64,000 nt of DNA from Castor canadensis (lineage: Eukaryota > Chordata > Mammalia > Rodentia > Castoridae). The stretch spans positions 132,937,490 through 133,001,489 of the forward strand of contig NC_133396.1 of NCBI RefSeq assembly GCF_047511655.1, given 5' to 3'. This document shows, one piece after another, positions 1 through 12,096 of the stretch (positions within the stretch are counted from its first letter, which is position 1; each line of letters begins with the position of its first letter). Position numbers and translations under genes: made by a program. A model generated the notes under the pieces. That model searched no databases and was not told the origin of the DNA. It was given only the letters and a program-made list of their open reading frames with translations.

Positions 1-530
1 TGGAATGAGGAGGGAAAAGACACAATTAATTTAAAAATAAATACATTAACATTTTCAAAGTTCAGAATGTATTTACATTTATAGAACATCTCATTTTGCA
101 TTAGCCAACCACATTTAAAAAGTCCAATTTGCAGGTGTGACTGGTGGCTACAGTATTGTATGATATAGTTTTGAGGTGCTCTGGTTAATTTGGTTTTGTT
201 TTGGGCACCTGACACTGGTCATTCTCAGGCTTTGGTGTACTTGCAAATTACATGGGTAGATTAAGATTACATAAATATACATTAGATGTAAATAATAGTA
301 CAGGTATTTTATGTACACAAGCTGAGAATTAAATATTGCCAACCTCTGACAGTCCCCAAGACTAGAAGTTAGTTCATGCAGATGAGCGTAGCCCTGCATA
401 GCTGGTTACATGGCACCAGGAGCACACTTTAAAACATCAGGTCCCCTTCTCCACTCCCCTCCCTCCTTTCCTTCTTCTTGGGAATGAGGCTTCCCTTATT
501 CCAGACTGTTTTCCCACCCTTCTCTATTCC
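1..530. other. Unique intergenic sequence
   Basis: AT-rich; pyrimidine-rich between about 435 and 480. No gene or repeat recognised. Confidence 0.5.
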
Positions 531-909
531 TCAGCTTTCCATCACTGTGACTAAATAACTGAGATAAACAATTTAAAGGAGAAAAACATTATTTGGGCTT
601 ATTTCATAGATTTTATTCCATGGCCCCTGGGCCCTGTTGCTTTTGGGCCCATGGTAAGGCAGAACATCATGGCATGTTGAATGCAATGGAGCAAATCTGC
701 TCACTTCCTGGTGACTGAGAAGCAAAGAGAGAGAGGAAGGGGACAGAGTCCCAACAGTCCCTTCCAGGGCATGTCTCCAGTGATCGTTCTCCAACTAGGC
801 CCCACTTCTTAAAGGTTCTACCATCTCCCAATAGTGCCAGGGGCAGTTGACCAAACCTTTGGTAGTTACAGACCTATAGGGAGCATTTAAGATTCAAACC
901 ATAATATCT
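531..909 (-). repeat. MaLR-type LTR, reverse orientation
   Basis: Reads as the reverse complement of a MaLR (MST/MLT1-like) LTR: 'ctttccatcactgtgac' near its start, a 'cagaacatcatggc' middle, a purine run 'agagagagaggaagggg', 'cccacttcttaaaggttc' and an end at 'attcaaaccataat'. It shares order and motifs with the copy at 39022-39484, so both belong to one family. No internal retroviral genes are attached, so this is a solo LTR. Confidence 0.7.
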
Positions 910-1815
910 TCTTTGTGTGAGCTCCTAAAGTAAAGATTTTCTGAAGTTTTGAGTAGTTCTTGCAGGCTCCCTACTACCTTCGAACACTGCTGGCATGCTC
1001 TCTTAAATCCACTGTGGTCAACTGCTCTCGACCAAGAGAATATGATATCTTGGAACACAGAAAGAGTGCATGGAGACAGGACCTATCTCACATCCTTTTG
1101 TTGAGGTTTCCTGAGCATTTACCAGGGTCACTAATGCTGGGTATTAGTCTTTTCCTGTCTCAAATACACCACAAAAGGGAGCTAGGTTCAAGGACCATTT
1201 GAGACTGTTCCAAAAGATAAGAGGGTTCATGAAAGAGTAGCCTCATGGGGGAAGGGTAGAAGGAAAGAGGAACACCACCCCCAGTTTTCCTCCCCAACAA
1301 CAGTTTCTAGAAAGGGAGATTATGGGCAGATGATGCATGAAGTACTCTCTGTTCACTTTAAAGACAAACTAGGAAGTAACATTTTCTCCTTAAACTTGTG
1401 ATGTCCTAAGTTGGCCAGGAACTACTTTTACCTCAGCCAAGACCCTGGCTGAGTCAAACCCATCCCTTGATATAGTTCCAGCAGTGTGATGTCCCAATCC
1501 TATTAACATCAAGGAATCTCCTCTGGACCTATACATTTTCACATTCTTTATCAAGCTTACCTGCCATTTTCTACACTTCGACAGGAGTGGAAGACAGTTG
1601 CTAATGATGACATATGTAGAGAAAAGTTTAGATGTCACTGCCTGCCTTCAGCCACCCACTGATGTGTATAAAATGTCCAAAGGAACTGCAGAATGCCATC
1701 TTTTCCATGAAAATCCATGAGTACTTTATTCCTAAGCCTCTTAAGGGTATAGCAGCACTGACACCCTCAGTGTCAGTAAGTATCAAATCCTGATCCTAAA
1801 TTGATCTTTATGAAC
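910..1815. other. Unique intergenic sequence with a small perfect hairpin
   Basis: No gene recognised. 1757-1777 is an inverted repeat (actgacac, 5-nt loop, gtgtcagt), probably chance. Confidence 0.4.
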
Positions 1816-1819
1816 CAAA

Positions 1820-1965
1820 CGACTCTGGGAAATTACTTGTTTCAGCTTCTTCATCTATAAAATTGATAAAGTTATGCTTCCCCTGCCTTCTTCGCAGTAT
1901 TTTGTGATATTCAAATTAGATAATACATATTGCATTACTTTACAATGTGTCAAGTGCAATAATAA
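1820..1965 (+). repeat. MIR SINE fragment
   Basis: Matches the MIR core and 3' part: 'gggaaattactt', 'cttcatctataaaatt', then a decayed 'gtgatattcaaattagataat' segment. Strongly diverged. Confidence 0.55.
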
Positions 1966-1969
1966 TATA

Positions 1970-3575
1970 TTATTGTTGTGCCGAGTGCCATTCATTGTTC
2001 TTGACATCATGAGTATACGCACACCATTGCTGTGCCCACCACTGCAGTTGCCAATGGCACTATAACATTTATTGACATTCAGTGCAACTAATTTGTACAC
2101 AAAAAAAGTACTGTGGACAGTATATTGATTTTTTTCTGAAACCTATAACCTCTAGGTTGATCTAAAATATGTCAAATAAAAAATTCATTTCTTAACTTTT
2201 ATTTTTCCTTGGTGATAATATAAAGCTATATTTAAAAGATCAAGGGTGCAATCTTAACATAAGTCTACCACATTGCCATTAAAATCTAACTCTGGTTGAG
2301 TTACTATTCCTTTATCTTCTTTAATCTTCAAGAAAAGCAAACCTAACAACATAAGTTATAGCTACAAATTAATAGCAAAACCTAATGAAGTAAATCTTCC
2401 AGACCAACAGAAATGACCCCCAACCCCCAAATATCCAACCCATCCCATTCACCAATGGACATTGATAGTTGATTCTAAAAACCAAAAAAGAAAGAGTACC
2501 CAGAATACCTTTTCCTTTCCTGTGTACCTTTCTTGAGTCTACACAATCAATTTCCAAACTTCAGAATTCGTAGAATTATTGTATACTGCTTTTAATAACC
2601 AAATCCAAGAAAACCAAACTTTGTAGGGTTCCAAAGAATTTTCATTCATATCTTGACATAGACAAACTGTAGATGTTAGTCTATAATGGCTCCATAAACT
2701 GCAAGTCAATGCCAGGAAACAAGTAAGGTTACTCATTGCTGCCATTACAATCCCTTCACTTCTGCCACTCTAATGACTGACACAATTACCACTTACTGTG
2801 AACTGTACATAGTCCAGTCTTTATAATAAACATGTTTTCATTATTATCCTTAATAATCAGAGAAGATGGAAAAGACAGGTGTAAGCACTGCAGACAAAGA
2901 AGCAGAAACAGTCGATGCTAGCAACATTTTGGAGCTTACCTGGCTACTGTCTGGTGTAGTCAAAACCTAAGCCCAATATGGATCCAACATATGTAGTTCT
3001 TTAAACCACAGTATAATGCAATAATCATTATCTTAGTAAAATCCTCAAGAAAAAGTCCTTCCTGTGCTAAGCAGATCCAGATGGGGTGAATGGTCCACAT
3101 GGTGTTTCTGTTTTCTGGATAAGGAAATCACTGGGTCTGGCAGCTCAAGAGACATGGCATCAGAGGATTGTCTATAACTGTATTGATGCTGATTGAGAGA
3201 AAGGTTAAGGTCTTTGGTGATCCTTCCTCATAGGCTTCTACAAAGAACTGTCAGGAAGTTACTTGGTCAATACAAATACATGTAATATTTAACAGAAGCA
3301 GTCTTCACTGGCCCAATAAGAATTTTCTTCTGTTTTACAGAATCATCTTAATAAATGTTTTCAGGCCATGTGATGTTGTCTCAAGAGGAAAAAAAAAACA
3401 CACTGCATATTCCAGATGTGGACTAGGTGAACTCGCTGCAATTACTTACGCCATGTAAAAATCAAGAAGGTTGCATAATGATTTTGATATCATCTCTGCT
3501 CTTTCAATGGCTTCACTATTGCAGTGAAGATGTATTGAGCACTATCAACATGACAGGAATTTGTCATACTTGGTC
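1970..3575. other. Unique intergenic sequence
   Basis: AT-rich; no coding exon or repeat recognised with confidence. Short open frames here show no family motif. Confidence 0.4.
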
Positions 3576-3579
3576 CACT

Positions 3580-3745
3580 TTAATCTTCATAATATTCTTA
3601 TAATTTAGGCACTGTTTCATCTATGCATTTCACAGATGAGGCTATGTAACTTGCCAAAGATCACCCGACTTATCAGTCACAAGGGTTTGAACTCAGTGTC
3701 TTGGTCTTCAGGCCCCAGAACTTAGTCATTCAGTCCTGACCTAGC
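3580..3745 (-). repeat. MIR SINE, reverse
   Basis: Reverse MIR signature: 'taatcttcataatattctt', 'tttcacagatgaggct', 'cttgccaaagatcacccga', 'gggtttgaactcagtgtctt'. Confidence 0.65.
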
Positions 3746-3749
3746 AGAG

Positions 3750-4410
3750 CTGGGCCATCAGAAGTCCAGATTTTTGGAAGCATGGAAGGTGAACTATAAA
3801 TGGATAGTCACCCTTCAGTTTATTTTGTGCAGAGTAGTGACTATTCAGAGTTGTATATTTGTTTAAAGAAGTTTGTATAAAGCATACATTCACATGCAGG
3901 AACTCCACTGAAATCTACCTTTCTAATTAAGATATTCTTAAACCATCAAAGAATAGAAAGTTTCATGCTTCTTTCTTTTTTCAGACCCTCTCTCATTACT
4001 GTTTCAAGTCTTTTTAGTTACTTCTGAGTTTTCTGTCTGATCATGGGGCTTCTTGATTAACAACAGGGTTTAGTTATAAATTTTAGTTAACAGAAAGCAT
4101 AGTTTTTCACAATTGGAAATCTTCAAAACTAGTCCAAAAATAGAACTTTTTATTATGCTACAGTAAATCACATAATAAAGCATTTTTTCAAGTTATTATT
4201 CCATGGGAAATTCCTTTTAACCATAGAGATTTGTCTTGAAAACAAAACTTACTTAAAACAACACATTTATCTTAAAAAAAAAATAGGACCTATCAGACTA
4301 AGATATACGATGGAAAACCATGAAAACATTAGTAGTGAGGTTAACAGCACAGGGAGCCTACAGCAAGGAACTGGATATTCATGCACTTAAATCATTTTAT
4401 AAAGTGTAGC
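3750..4410. other. Unique intergenic sequence
   Basis: AT-rich; nothing recognised. Confidence 0.4.
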
Positions 4411-4416
4411 ACTGGC

Positions 4417-4738
4417 TGCACACAGTGCCTCAAGCCTGTAATTCCAGCTATTTGGAAGACAGAAATCAGGACAACACTGGTGTGAGTCCAGCCAGGGCAA
4501 AATAATAGTGAGACCTTCATCTCAATCAATAAGCTGAGAAGAGCGGCCCATCCCTGTCAGCCCAGCTCCGCAGGAATGAAATAAATAGAAGCACTGTGAT
4601 CCAGGCTACTCTGGGAAAAACCCAAGACTATATTTGAAAAATGACTAAAGCAAGAAAAGTTTGGTGTGTAGCTTAAGCAGTAGAGAAGCTGCCTCACAAG
4701 CTTAAGGCCCCTAGTTCAAGGACCAGTACTGACAAAAA
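4417..4738 (+). repeat. Composite rodent SINE (Alu/B1-like units plus ID-like 3' unit)
   Basis: Begins with an Alu/B1-like unit ('gcctcaagcctgtaattcca'), has a second decayed unit, and ends in an ID/tRNA-like unit ('aaggcccctagttcaagg', 'ccagtactgac') followed by A7. Diverged. Confidence 0.7.
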
Positions 4739-4764
4739 AAGGTATACCACTTTATAAATATTAA

Positions 4765-4905
4765 CTAGTCTCCACAACTACTGTGAAGTTGGTACTGATT
4801 TTCTGCCCTATTTTCAAAAGGAAGAAACTGAGGAAGGCAGCTGGAGGACAGACCAAACTGGGACTTGGACCTGTTCTGTGTACTCCAGAGCTCAGGCTTT
4901 TATCT
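4765..4905 (-). repeat. MIR SINE, reverse
   Basis: 'ccctattttcaaaagg', 'aagaaactgagg' and 'gggacttggacctg' follow the reverse MIR order. A 60-codon open frame here is not a gene. Confidence 0.5.
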
Positions 4906-5349
4906 AGTTTTGTGTTGTTCCTTATTAGTGACGACATCCAATCATACTGGAAAGGGATGGTATGAAATTAAAATACCCCACTTAGTGATTTATCCAATAA
5001 TTTTAGAATATTGTAAAATAGTTTAAATCTTGTTGAAAGTATTTAAAAGAATCAATAAAACAAAATAAAATGCAGAAAAGTATTAAAAGATTACTTTCGC
5101 TCTAGTAAGAGAAATCTTGATTTGAGTACTCTATTATAAATGATCTCTCTTTTTTGCTCTACTTTTTCCATTTCATTTTCTCCCTCTTTTCTGCCTCATT
5201 CAGCTTTAGGATATATTTGGTGAATGTGAACAGAAAGAAGGGAATGAGATAATATGATAGTAAGTGTACTTACCTTCTGGCCTCCATGGAGCACTCCACT
5301 TTGGATGGTTACATTTATTCCAGACAGATTAGCTGCGGCAATCAGACAC

Positions 5350-5590
5350 CTCTCACTAGGTGGCTTCATATTCATTTGCTCAACCAACAATATTTACGAA
5401 GCCCCTACCACTTGCCAGGCTCTGGTCAGAGAGTTAAGGATAAAGCAATGGATTGACCAGGAAAAAAAATCTATGCATTTGTGGAATGTAGTGTTTTAGT
5501 GGCAGGAAACAGATAAATAAGTGAAATAAGATGTCAGATGGTGATAAAAGGTCCATAACTATGATAAAGAGAGTAAAATAAACAAAGAAT
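5350..5590 (+). repeat. Old interspersed repeat of uncertain family
   Basis: Contains 'caatatttacgaagccccta', 'cttgccaggctctgg', 'ggcaggaaacagataaataa' and 'cagatggtgataaaagg', a conserved string order common in mammalian genomes. I cannot name the family with confidence. A related string occurs near 14400-14540. Confidence 0.45.
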
Positions 5591-5759
5591 CAGAGTAGTG
5601 CCCTTCTGGATGAGGGAGGAGAGAAGGGCCTTCAATCCTGGATGCAATCAAAAAAATGCACTGAACAGGAGTAGCCAGAGAAGTGGGGTGAAAAAACAAG
5701 AATGTTGGTTTCCTGCAGGCATCCGGAAAGACCCTTTCAAGTAAGCCAACCAAGAGTGG

Positions 5760-8240
5760 ACAGATAGATGGAATGACACAGATTGCAGAGACGCACTTGC
5801 CTACATTTCAAACAACAGGGACTATTTGAGATTATAGCTTCCATCCTTTCCAATAAATACCCAGAAACTTCAATGGAATTTTGTATTCATATGTAGCAGA
5901 ACAGAGACTGAAAAAGACTGTAGGAAATTATCCAAAAAATTCCTGAAAAACTTCTATAGGCTAGAACTATCTAGCTTTTCCACAGAACCATACCCTAAAA
6001 AGGAATGTTGATTTTCACCAGAGATGGAGAGAGAAACCATCAATTACTATAAAAGAGATGCAAAACTGGGACCTACCATGATACCTTCCTGTCACTTTAT
6101 GGAAATAATGAGAAAATAGTGTCAGTTAAAGTGGAATCCCTCTATCACTTGAAGAGTTCAATGTCTCTATTACACTTGAAATTATTCTTTTAATCCCTGT
6201 AGTCTATTCCAATTACAGTTACTTATTTTAAGTCTTCAAGTCAAAGTCAAGAATAAACTTGTAGTCATTGGGTAATTTCCCAGAGAATAGACATTTAAGA
6301 CTATTTGTTGAATGCAAAATAACTGTCATGTTTTGTAGACACTCAGGAAAAAAAATGGAAGAGGCAATAAATTCTTTAAGAAAGCCAGGAAGCAAGATGG
6401 AAAGTCTATATAATTTAATTCTGAGAGTAGACAATGTTAGGATCAATTTACATCACTTTCCCATATCTAGGAATATTTTCTCTTAGTTCTAAGCACCTAA
6501 CATATTTCACTAAAATATTTTCACTTTTACTATCTTTTACCATAATAATTGCTAAATACATGCTTGTGCCTTCAATATAAGAAATGTCCTGATTCCTAAA
6601 ATGACAGATTGGTAGAATCTGCAAGTGTGTTTGTCAAAGTAAAGAGTTCTCTGTGGTTCTTCATCTGAAAGAAATTTTAGAATGATTGTTTTGCTCATTA
6701 TGGGAAAGGAAATTTTCCAGAGACAATCGCAATCTTTATCATCAAAGACTTCACAGTTTGTGAGTCCAAAGGGGCAGGGGAAGCTTGAGGAACATCCTGT
6801 GACAAGGACGGGTGAAATTCTTTAATGTGTAAGATGAAGAAAGGATCGATTAGAACCCAGAGAACTGGAAACTTTGTCATTTAAAGTAGACAATGACAAT
6901 GGACTTTTAATTCTTTATTTTAGGCAAACAAGAGCTAAGAAGGCATTCTAGGCAGAAGGAAGATTGTGAGTAAGGAAAGGCATTCTAGGCAGAAGGAAGA
7001 TTGTGAGTAAGGAAACAAAAATGTTTTTGCCATTGAAGAGACAACAGGAGGTTGGTGGATGTGCACAAAGGACAGAGGGGAGAAGAAAATCAGACAGTAA
7101 GAGATGGGAATAAGGAGAGTTGTTTGTCTACCTAATAATAAAGAGAAAATAAAAGATCATCACTATTTAGCTTATTTTACATATATTACTACTCAGCTGT
7201 AGTGAACAGTGAAGCAAAAGATACTGTGCTTTATACAAACATCCAGACCAAGTCTTAAGGTTTCGGTTAAAGATTGGAGTTTGTAGCTTTGAAATACCTA
7301 GAAACTCCAAGCCTCTAGGAAACCAGGAATTGATTTGATTCTCACTATTATTCAGACTTGAGGGCTAACAATGTAGGCAAAAGAAGGAAGGTCATATGAT
7401 AAGCTGAAACATATATGGTAATGCCGGGAGATACAGTATGAGGAAGTCTGAGCACAAATGAAACTTCAGAAGAGAGAAATCAAAAAATATATACTGAACA
7501 CTTGCTAAATTTATAATTACAGCTATTCAAAACATTCAAAGCAAGGTTTTCAAGCTAAGGATAAGTAAAAACAAAAGGCAGTTCACAGCAACCTTTCAAC
7601 ATTTCAACAGCAAAAACTTAGAAAAAAACATTTTGATTTAAAGATTTTATCATTTTTATAACTTTTTTGCATTTTACATTAATAAAATGAAATATGAAAG
7701 AATTTAGAAAAGGGAATCAAAGAGCAGAAAACTAAATATATGCTATGCTGATTCTTACACTTCCTTTTTCCAAAGTTACTGTGACTAATGTATCTATTTT
7801 CTCTCTCAGTTGAAAAACATCTTCCATTCAACAGATTTTTGTTTTTAAAATGTGGTACAAGATACTCAATTTATCATTTAAAATAATGGAATAGCATTCT
7901 ATGATAAACATAATAAATACAAATAATAAATGATAAGTAATTACATCCATAACTGTGTTTCTTATAGTCTAACACATAAAACTGTCCATAGTAACATTGA
8001 CTTATACCACTCCAGTGAAAAGAAACTCATTACTTACTTTAACTTCTAGGTATAATAAAAAAAAAGAATAAAATAAATAGAAAAACCAGGACAAGAGATG
8101 CTGAATAAACAGGATGGGAAGAATCTGGGGTGATTAAAATGATAATTCTTGAGAAGTCCTCAATAATCAAGGAGACATTGGTTAAGCCAAATTTCATTTT
8201 GTTTTGAAATTTTTATTATCAAGTACTCACACACTGCCAT
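5760..8240. other. Mostly unique intergenic sequence
   Basis: AT-rich, no gene recognised. Its one clear structure is the 37-bp tandem duplication at 6940-7013. Confidence 0.4.
6940..7013. repeat. Perfect tandem duplication, 37 bp x 2
   Basis: Units 6940-6976 and 6977-7013 are identical (each begins aaggcattctaggcag and ends gtgagtaagga). Perfect identity suggests a recent slippage or tandem-duplication event; possibly polymorphic. Confidence 0.95.
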
Positions 8241-8242
8241 AG

Positions 8243-8594
8243 TGTGGGTATGAAACATCTCCTAAAGGCCCACGTTAAAGGCGGGGTCTCCAGCTTAGTG
8301 CTATTGGGAGGTGGTGGAACCTTTAAGAGGAGGGGCCCAGTGGGGGGGTCTTAGGTCCTACAGAGTGTGCCTTGGAGGGGATTGTAGGGCTCTTCTCTCT
8401 TTGTCTCTTTTTTCCCACTTTCCAGTCACAATGAAAGTAGTTTTGCTCTACCTTATGGTACCCTCATGATGTCTCACCAATGGCCCAAAGCAACCAGAGA
8501 CCAAAACCTCCAAAAGTAAGCCTAAATAAATGTTTTACTTTCATAAGTTGTTATCTTAGTTATCTGTTACAGTGATAGGAAGCTGACTACCACA
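8243..8594 (+). repeat. MaLR-type solo LTR, forward
   Basis: Forward counterpart of the reverse LTRs at 531 and 39022: 'tattgggaggtggtggaacc', 'aagaggaggggcccagtggg', a pyrimidine run, 'caaaagtaagcctaaataaa' (an AATAAA polyadenylation motif at 8524-8529) and an end near 'gctgactaccaca'. Bounded by TG...CA. The AATAAA and R/U5 order fit an LTR read in sense. No clear target-site duplication seen. Confidence 0.75.
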
Positions 8595-8869
8595 AGCATG
8601 TAGAATTGTAATTGATACACACTTAGTAGTGTTACACACAGTGGAATACCAATTGGTAGTGTGAGCTTTCTTTTCATATTTTTCATCAGGAAAAAAGAAA
8701 TATGGAAGGAAATGGTTCCTGGGAAGAGAAAGAGCCCTGTGGGGCAGTAAGATCACTGGCTGTGAGAGAAGCTCAATTCTTCCACCAGGATGTCACCTGA
8801 CCTTGGTCTGTCACTCAAGTTATCTGTGATATAATTTCATGACCACTAGTCTTGCCTACTTTGTAAGAG

Positions 8870-9025
8870 CTTAAATTACTTTACTGGTAAAATCAGTGAG
8901 ACTCATGATAATAATACCTACTACAGACCATCAAATGATAGGATTCGTGAGACTCAAACAAGTATGGGAAAATAAATTCAAGCATCATACTCAGTTTTGG
9001 GCACATAATTGGTATTTTATTAGTT
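8870..9025 (+). repeat. MIR SINE fragment
   Basis: 'ataataatacctactacag', 'aggattcgtgagactcaaac' and 'ggcacataattggt' follow the MIR 3' half. Confidence 0.55.
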
Positions 9026-9144
9026 AATAAAGAAAGAAATCCTTGTCTGTTGGATTCTTCAATAACACAAAATATTTGAAGAACACACTCAAAATCTAGG
9101 TTATACATAGACTTTTTACAATTATTGTCCTCCAAAAATGTTTT

Positions 9145-9220
9145 TGGCTCAAATGGTAGAGCACTTGCCTAGCAAGCATGAGGCCCTGAGTTCAAACCCA
9201 GTACCACAAAAAAAAAAGTT
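9145..9220 (+). repeat. ID-type (tRNA-derived) SINE monomer
   Basis: The best-preserved ID-like unit in the window: an A-box-like 'tggctcaaatggtagagcac', 'cctagcaagcatgaggccct', a B-box-like 'gagttcaaaccc' and an A10 tail. Here the unit stands alone without Alu-like partners. Confidence 0.85.
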
Positions 9221-9224
9221 TGAT

Positions 9225-11849
9225 TTTATAAATGAAAAGTCTCATCTATAATCTGCTCCTCTTTTTAAAAAGGAATGAGTGAGCTATAACAAGTAACCTA
9301 TTTGTACAATAATAATCTACTTCATAGATCAATAAAATTTGAATTCCCTAGTCAGGCTTTTGTGTCTATCTACCACCATACTGCTCACTTCTCCTCAACT
9401 TTATTTTACTTTGCAAATTTAAATCAGAAGTTCATGCTCAGTACAGCTTAATCTACACAGAAGATTCCAGTATGTAATTTCAAACCCACACAAATATAGG
9501 TCTGTGGTTACTTTTGGTTTTCCTCCCAGAGCCCCGCTCAAAATGAGGAACTGCCTTGCTTTCTTTCTCTCTTCCTGGTGGATTACTCCATCCCTTCTTT
9601 TTTGCTGATAGGGCAATCACTTGAGGATCAGGAAAGGGTGAGATCCACCATAGGTCATGACTTTGGGTTGGGCCTGAAGCTTTTTCCTCCTCACAGACTC
9701 CACCTTGCTTCTGTTTCTCCAGAGGGCTGTGGTAGGCTGCTGTCTGCATTTTTTGTGCCAGGAGATGGCAGATGACTCTTCCATTACATAAATGAAGAGA
9801 AAGAAAAAAAAAATATTCCATCATAAATTAAAATTTGTCTGTGAGAGCTTCAAGGAGAAATGATTAATGGCATGTTCACTGCAAAGAGCAGACACTGTGA
9901 AAGGACCAGTTTTTTTGTAAAATTCCTTTCTTCTCATTAAACATTTAAGTTTTTCAAAAGTTGCTATCACTGCTATGATCAAAGTTTCAGTAAAGAATTC
10001 TGATTGGAGTTCAGCAGCTCTGTCAAGCCAAACTTTAATTATAACATTACTGACTTCTGATTGTTCAAATTTGCTTGTGATATAATCAGTCACAAAGTAA
10101 ATCATCAATTTATGTTACTTTGTATCAGTGGCAGGAAATGATGTTAATCAGCTTTTACATTTCACACAATATATATTTTTCCATTCTAAGTAAAAGCTCT
10201 AAAAGCATAATGTCCCCTCAGAAGATTAAAAATAAATTATGCTATATCATTTATGCAAATCAATTTCAACAAGCAAAGTGAATAACACAGAAAAATTAAT
10301 GTTGGAACAGTAAGGCGTTTATTGGAGTTTATTGTGGACTCAGGAAGCCTTTGCTGGGTGACAACCTAGGTAAGTACTTTGTTGAAAATTATGGTAAAGT
10401 CATATCTGACACCTCTACCTTTTAGGACACACTGCATTTTTTATATGAACAATCATTCTCACAAAGTCTTTCCTACCTAATCTCTCTTCTCTCCTAATGT
10501 CACTCCCCTGAATTACACTTTCTCTACAGTTCTTTGCTACACTGTATTCAGAAGAATCCACTGAGGAGATAGGCAGTAAATACTGTTGGTACAAGATTAA
10601 AACAGATTGCTTATAACAAGATCCACTTAAGGATTCACAGAAATAACTATTGAGCTCCAATCTCTCAATTAGTAAAGCATGACAATATCCAAGATATGCA
10701 GGAATTATACATGCTCACCAAGAAGTAATATATGCTTGCCAAGAGCTGTGATTATTCGCAAATCTGTTTATCCTAGCTGTACAAGTTATCATAATTTTGC
10801 AATAAAAACTAAACATTTTGTAAGCTGACTAAATAAGAGTGCCAAAAGAAAACTGGTCCTATGGGGGGAAAAAACTTTTCCTCTTGTAAAGATTTGTTGA
10901 AGATGATATATGCATAATATAATGATGGTTATGGATGAGACAACTCAAAAAGATGAGGGGAAAATATCATTAAAACCTTAAACAGTTTAGCTCTCAGACT
11001 TGTTTTGTTTTTAAAAAAACTTCCTTAAACCCATGGACCTATTTAAGCATATTGAATCTGCCATTTATAGATGAGGCAATAGAAGAGCTATAGTTTACAA
11101 AACCAATAATACATGAAACTCCAATCTGCTGGTCATTGCAGAGAAAAAGAAAAGGCTTCACTCTTAAGTCAATCATTTCAAATAAAATGTTAGATACATA
11201 TAATGTTACTTTATGATTCTTCACTGTGATCAACATTCTCGTTTTCCTAATCTCTACCAGATAGAATTCAGTCAATATGTGGCTATTACTATACAATCTA
11301 AGGGCAATACCCAACAAAATCACCAAGTTATATGAAATTTAACCTCCAAAACTACAGTTACAATTTCTCTTATTATTTATTCAGTCACTCTACTAAGGTC
11401 TGCTTGGAACACCAACAAAGCATTACAAGAGAGCAGCACAAGACCTAAACAAAATCTTTTCATTCTCATCACCTGAGCCCTTGGAAAGGGAAAGAATGGA
11501 TTCCTGGTCCACCTTCTGTGCACAAAGCCAGGAATCTCCTTTCTAGCGAAAGGTTAATAAATTTTCCCCAAAGTGGAAAAAGGTAAAGACCTGGAAGTAG
11601 TACTACATAAACCAAGAACAAAGAAAGATCTTGTGACCTGAAGGATAAATTTAGTAAACATTTCACTATGTCTTGGAAGATGAGGAAACTTTTATTCTGT
11701 AGATATCTTACTCATTTTTATCAGTAGATTCAACAGCCCTTTAAAGTCACTTTATTTCACACAGAAAAGTTGAAGTTGGCAGAAATAGTAAGTTCTTAAC
11801 TTCCTCATCTTGACCTAAACTTGTTTTTCTGGATTCCACCTTGGGCTCT
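9225..11849. other. Unique intergenic sequence upstream of ATP6V1G3
   Basis: No recognisable gene or clear repeat. Open frames of up to 114 codons on the reverse strand (9480-9824) have no recognisable motifs. Confidence 0.4.
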
Positions 11850-12014
11850 CCTTGAAGCTCAACTATCTGGTCCAATCAGGCCAGTGTGGAACAAACTGCC
11901 GGTGTTTCACTGTTGACACAACAATTTGAGGTATGTGGTGATTTCTGAGAGGAAAAATCACCTCTCAGTCTTTCCCAGATTTCACAGGAGCCAACCGACT
12001 TGGAGAAAGTTGCC
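11850..12014 (+). promoter_or_regulatory. Proximal upstream region / probable 5' UTR of ATP6V1G3
   Basis: A CCAAT box (tccaatcagg, CCAAT at 11872-11876) lies about 140 bp upstream of the ATG. No TATA box and no CpG island are visible, which would suit a tissue-restricted gene. The frame leading into the ATG carries a TGA at 11946-11948. Where transcription starts is unknown, so the split between promoter and 5' UTR is inference. Confidence 0.4.
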
Positions 12015-12096
12015 ATGACCAGCCAGTCTCAGGGGATCCAACAGCTCCTTCAGGCAGAAAAAAGGGCCAAGGACAAGCTAGAAGAGGCCAAGAAGC
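12015..12096 (+). CDS. ATP6V1G3: ATP6V1G3 coding exon 1
   Basis: Encodes residues 1-27 and the first base of codon 28. The ATG sits in 'gttgccATGa' with G at -3, a fair Kozak context. The donor is c|gtaagt at 12097, a consensus 5' splice site. The peptide MTSQSQGIQQLLQAEKRAKD is the conserved N-terminal helix start of subunit G. Any 5' UTR belonging to this exon lies upstream; its boundary cannot be set from sequence alone, and no TATA box is obvious close by. Confidence 0.95.

Noticed and set aside
9480..9824. 114-codon open frame (-)
   Set aside because: No motif, no conservation evidence, in unique intergenic DNA.
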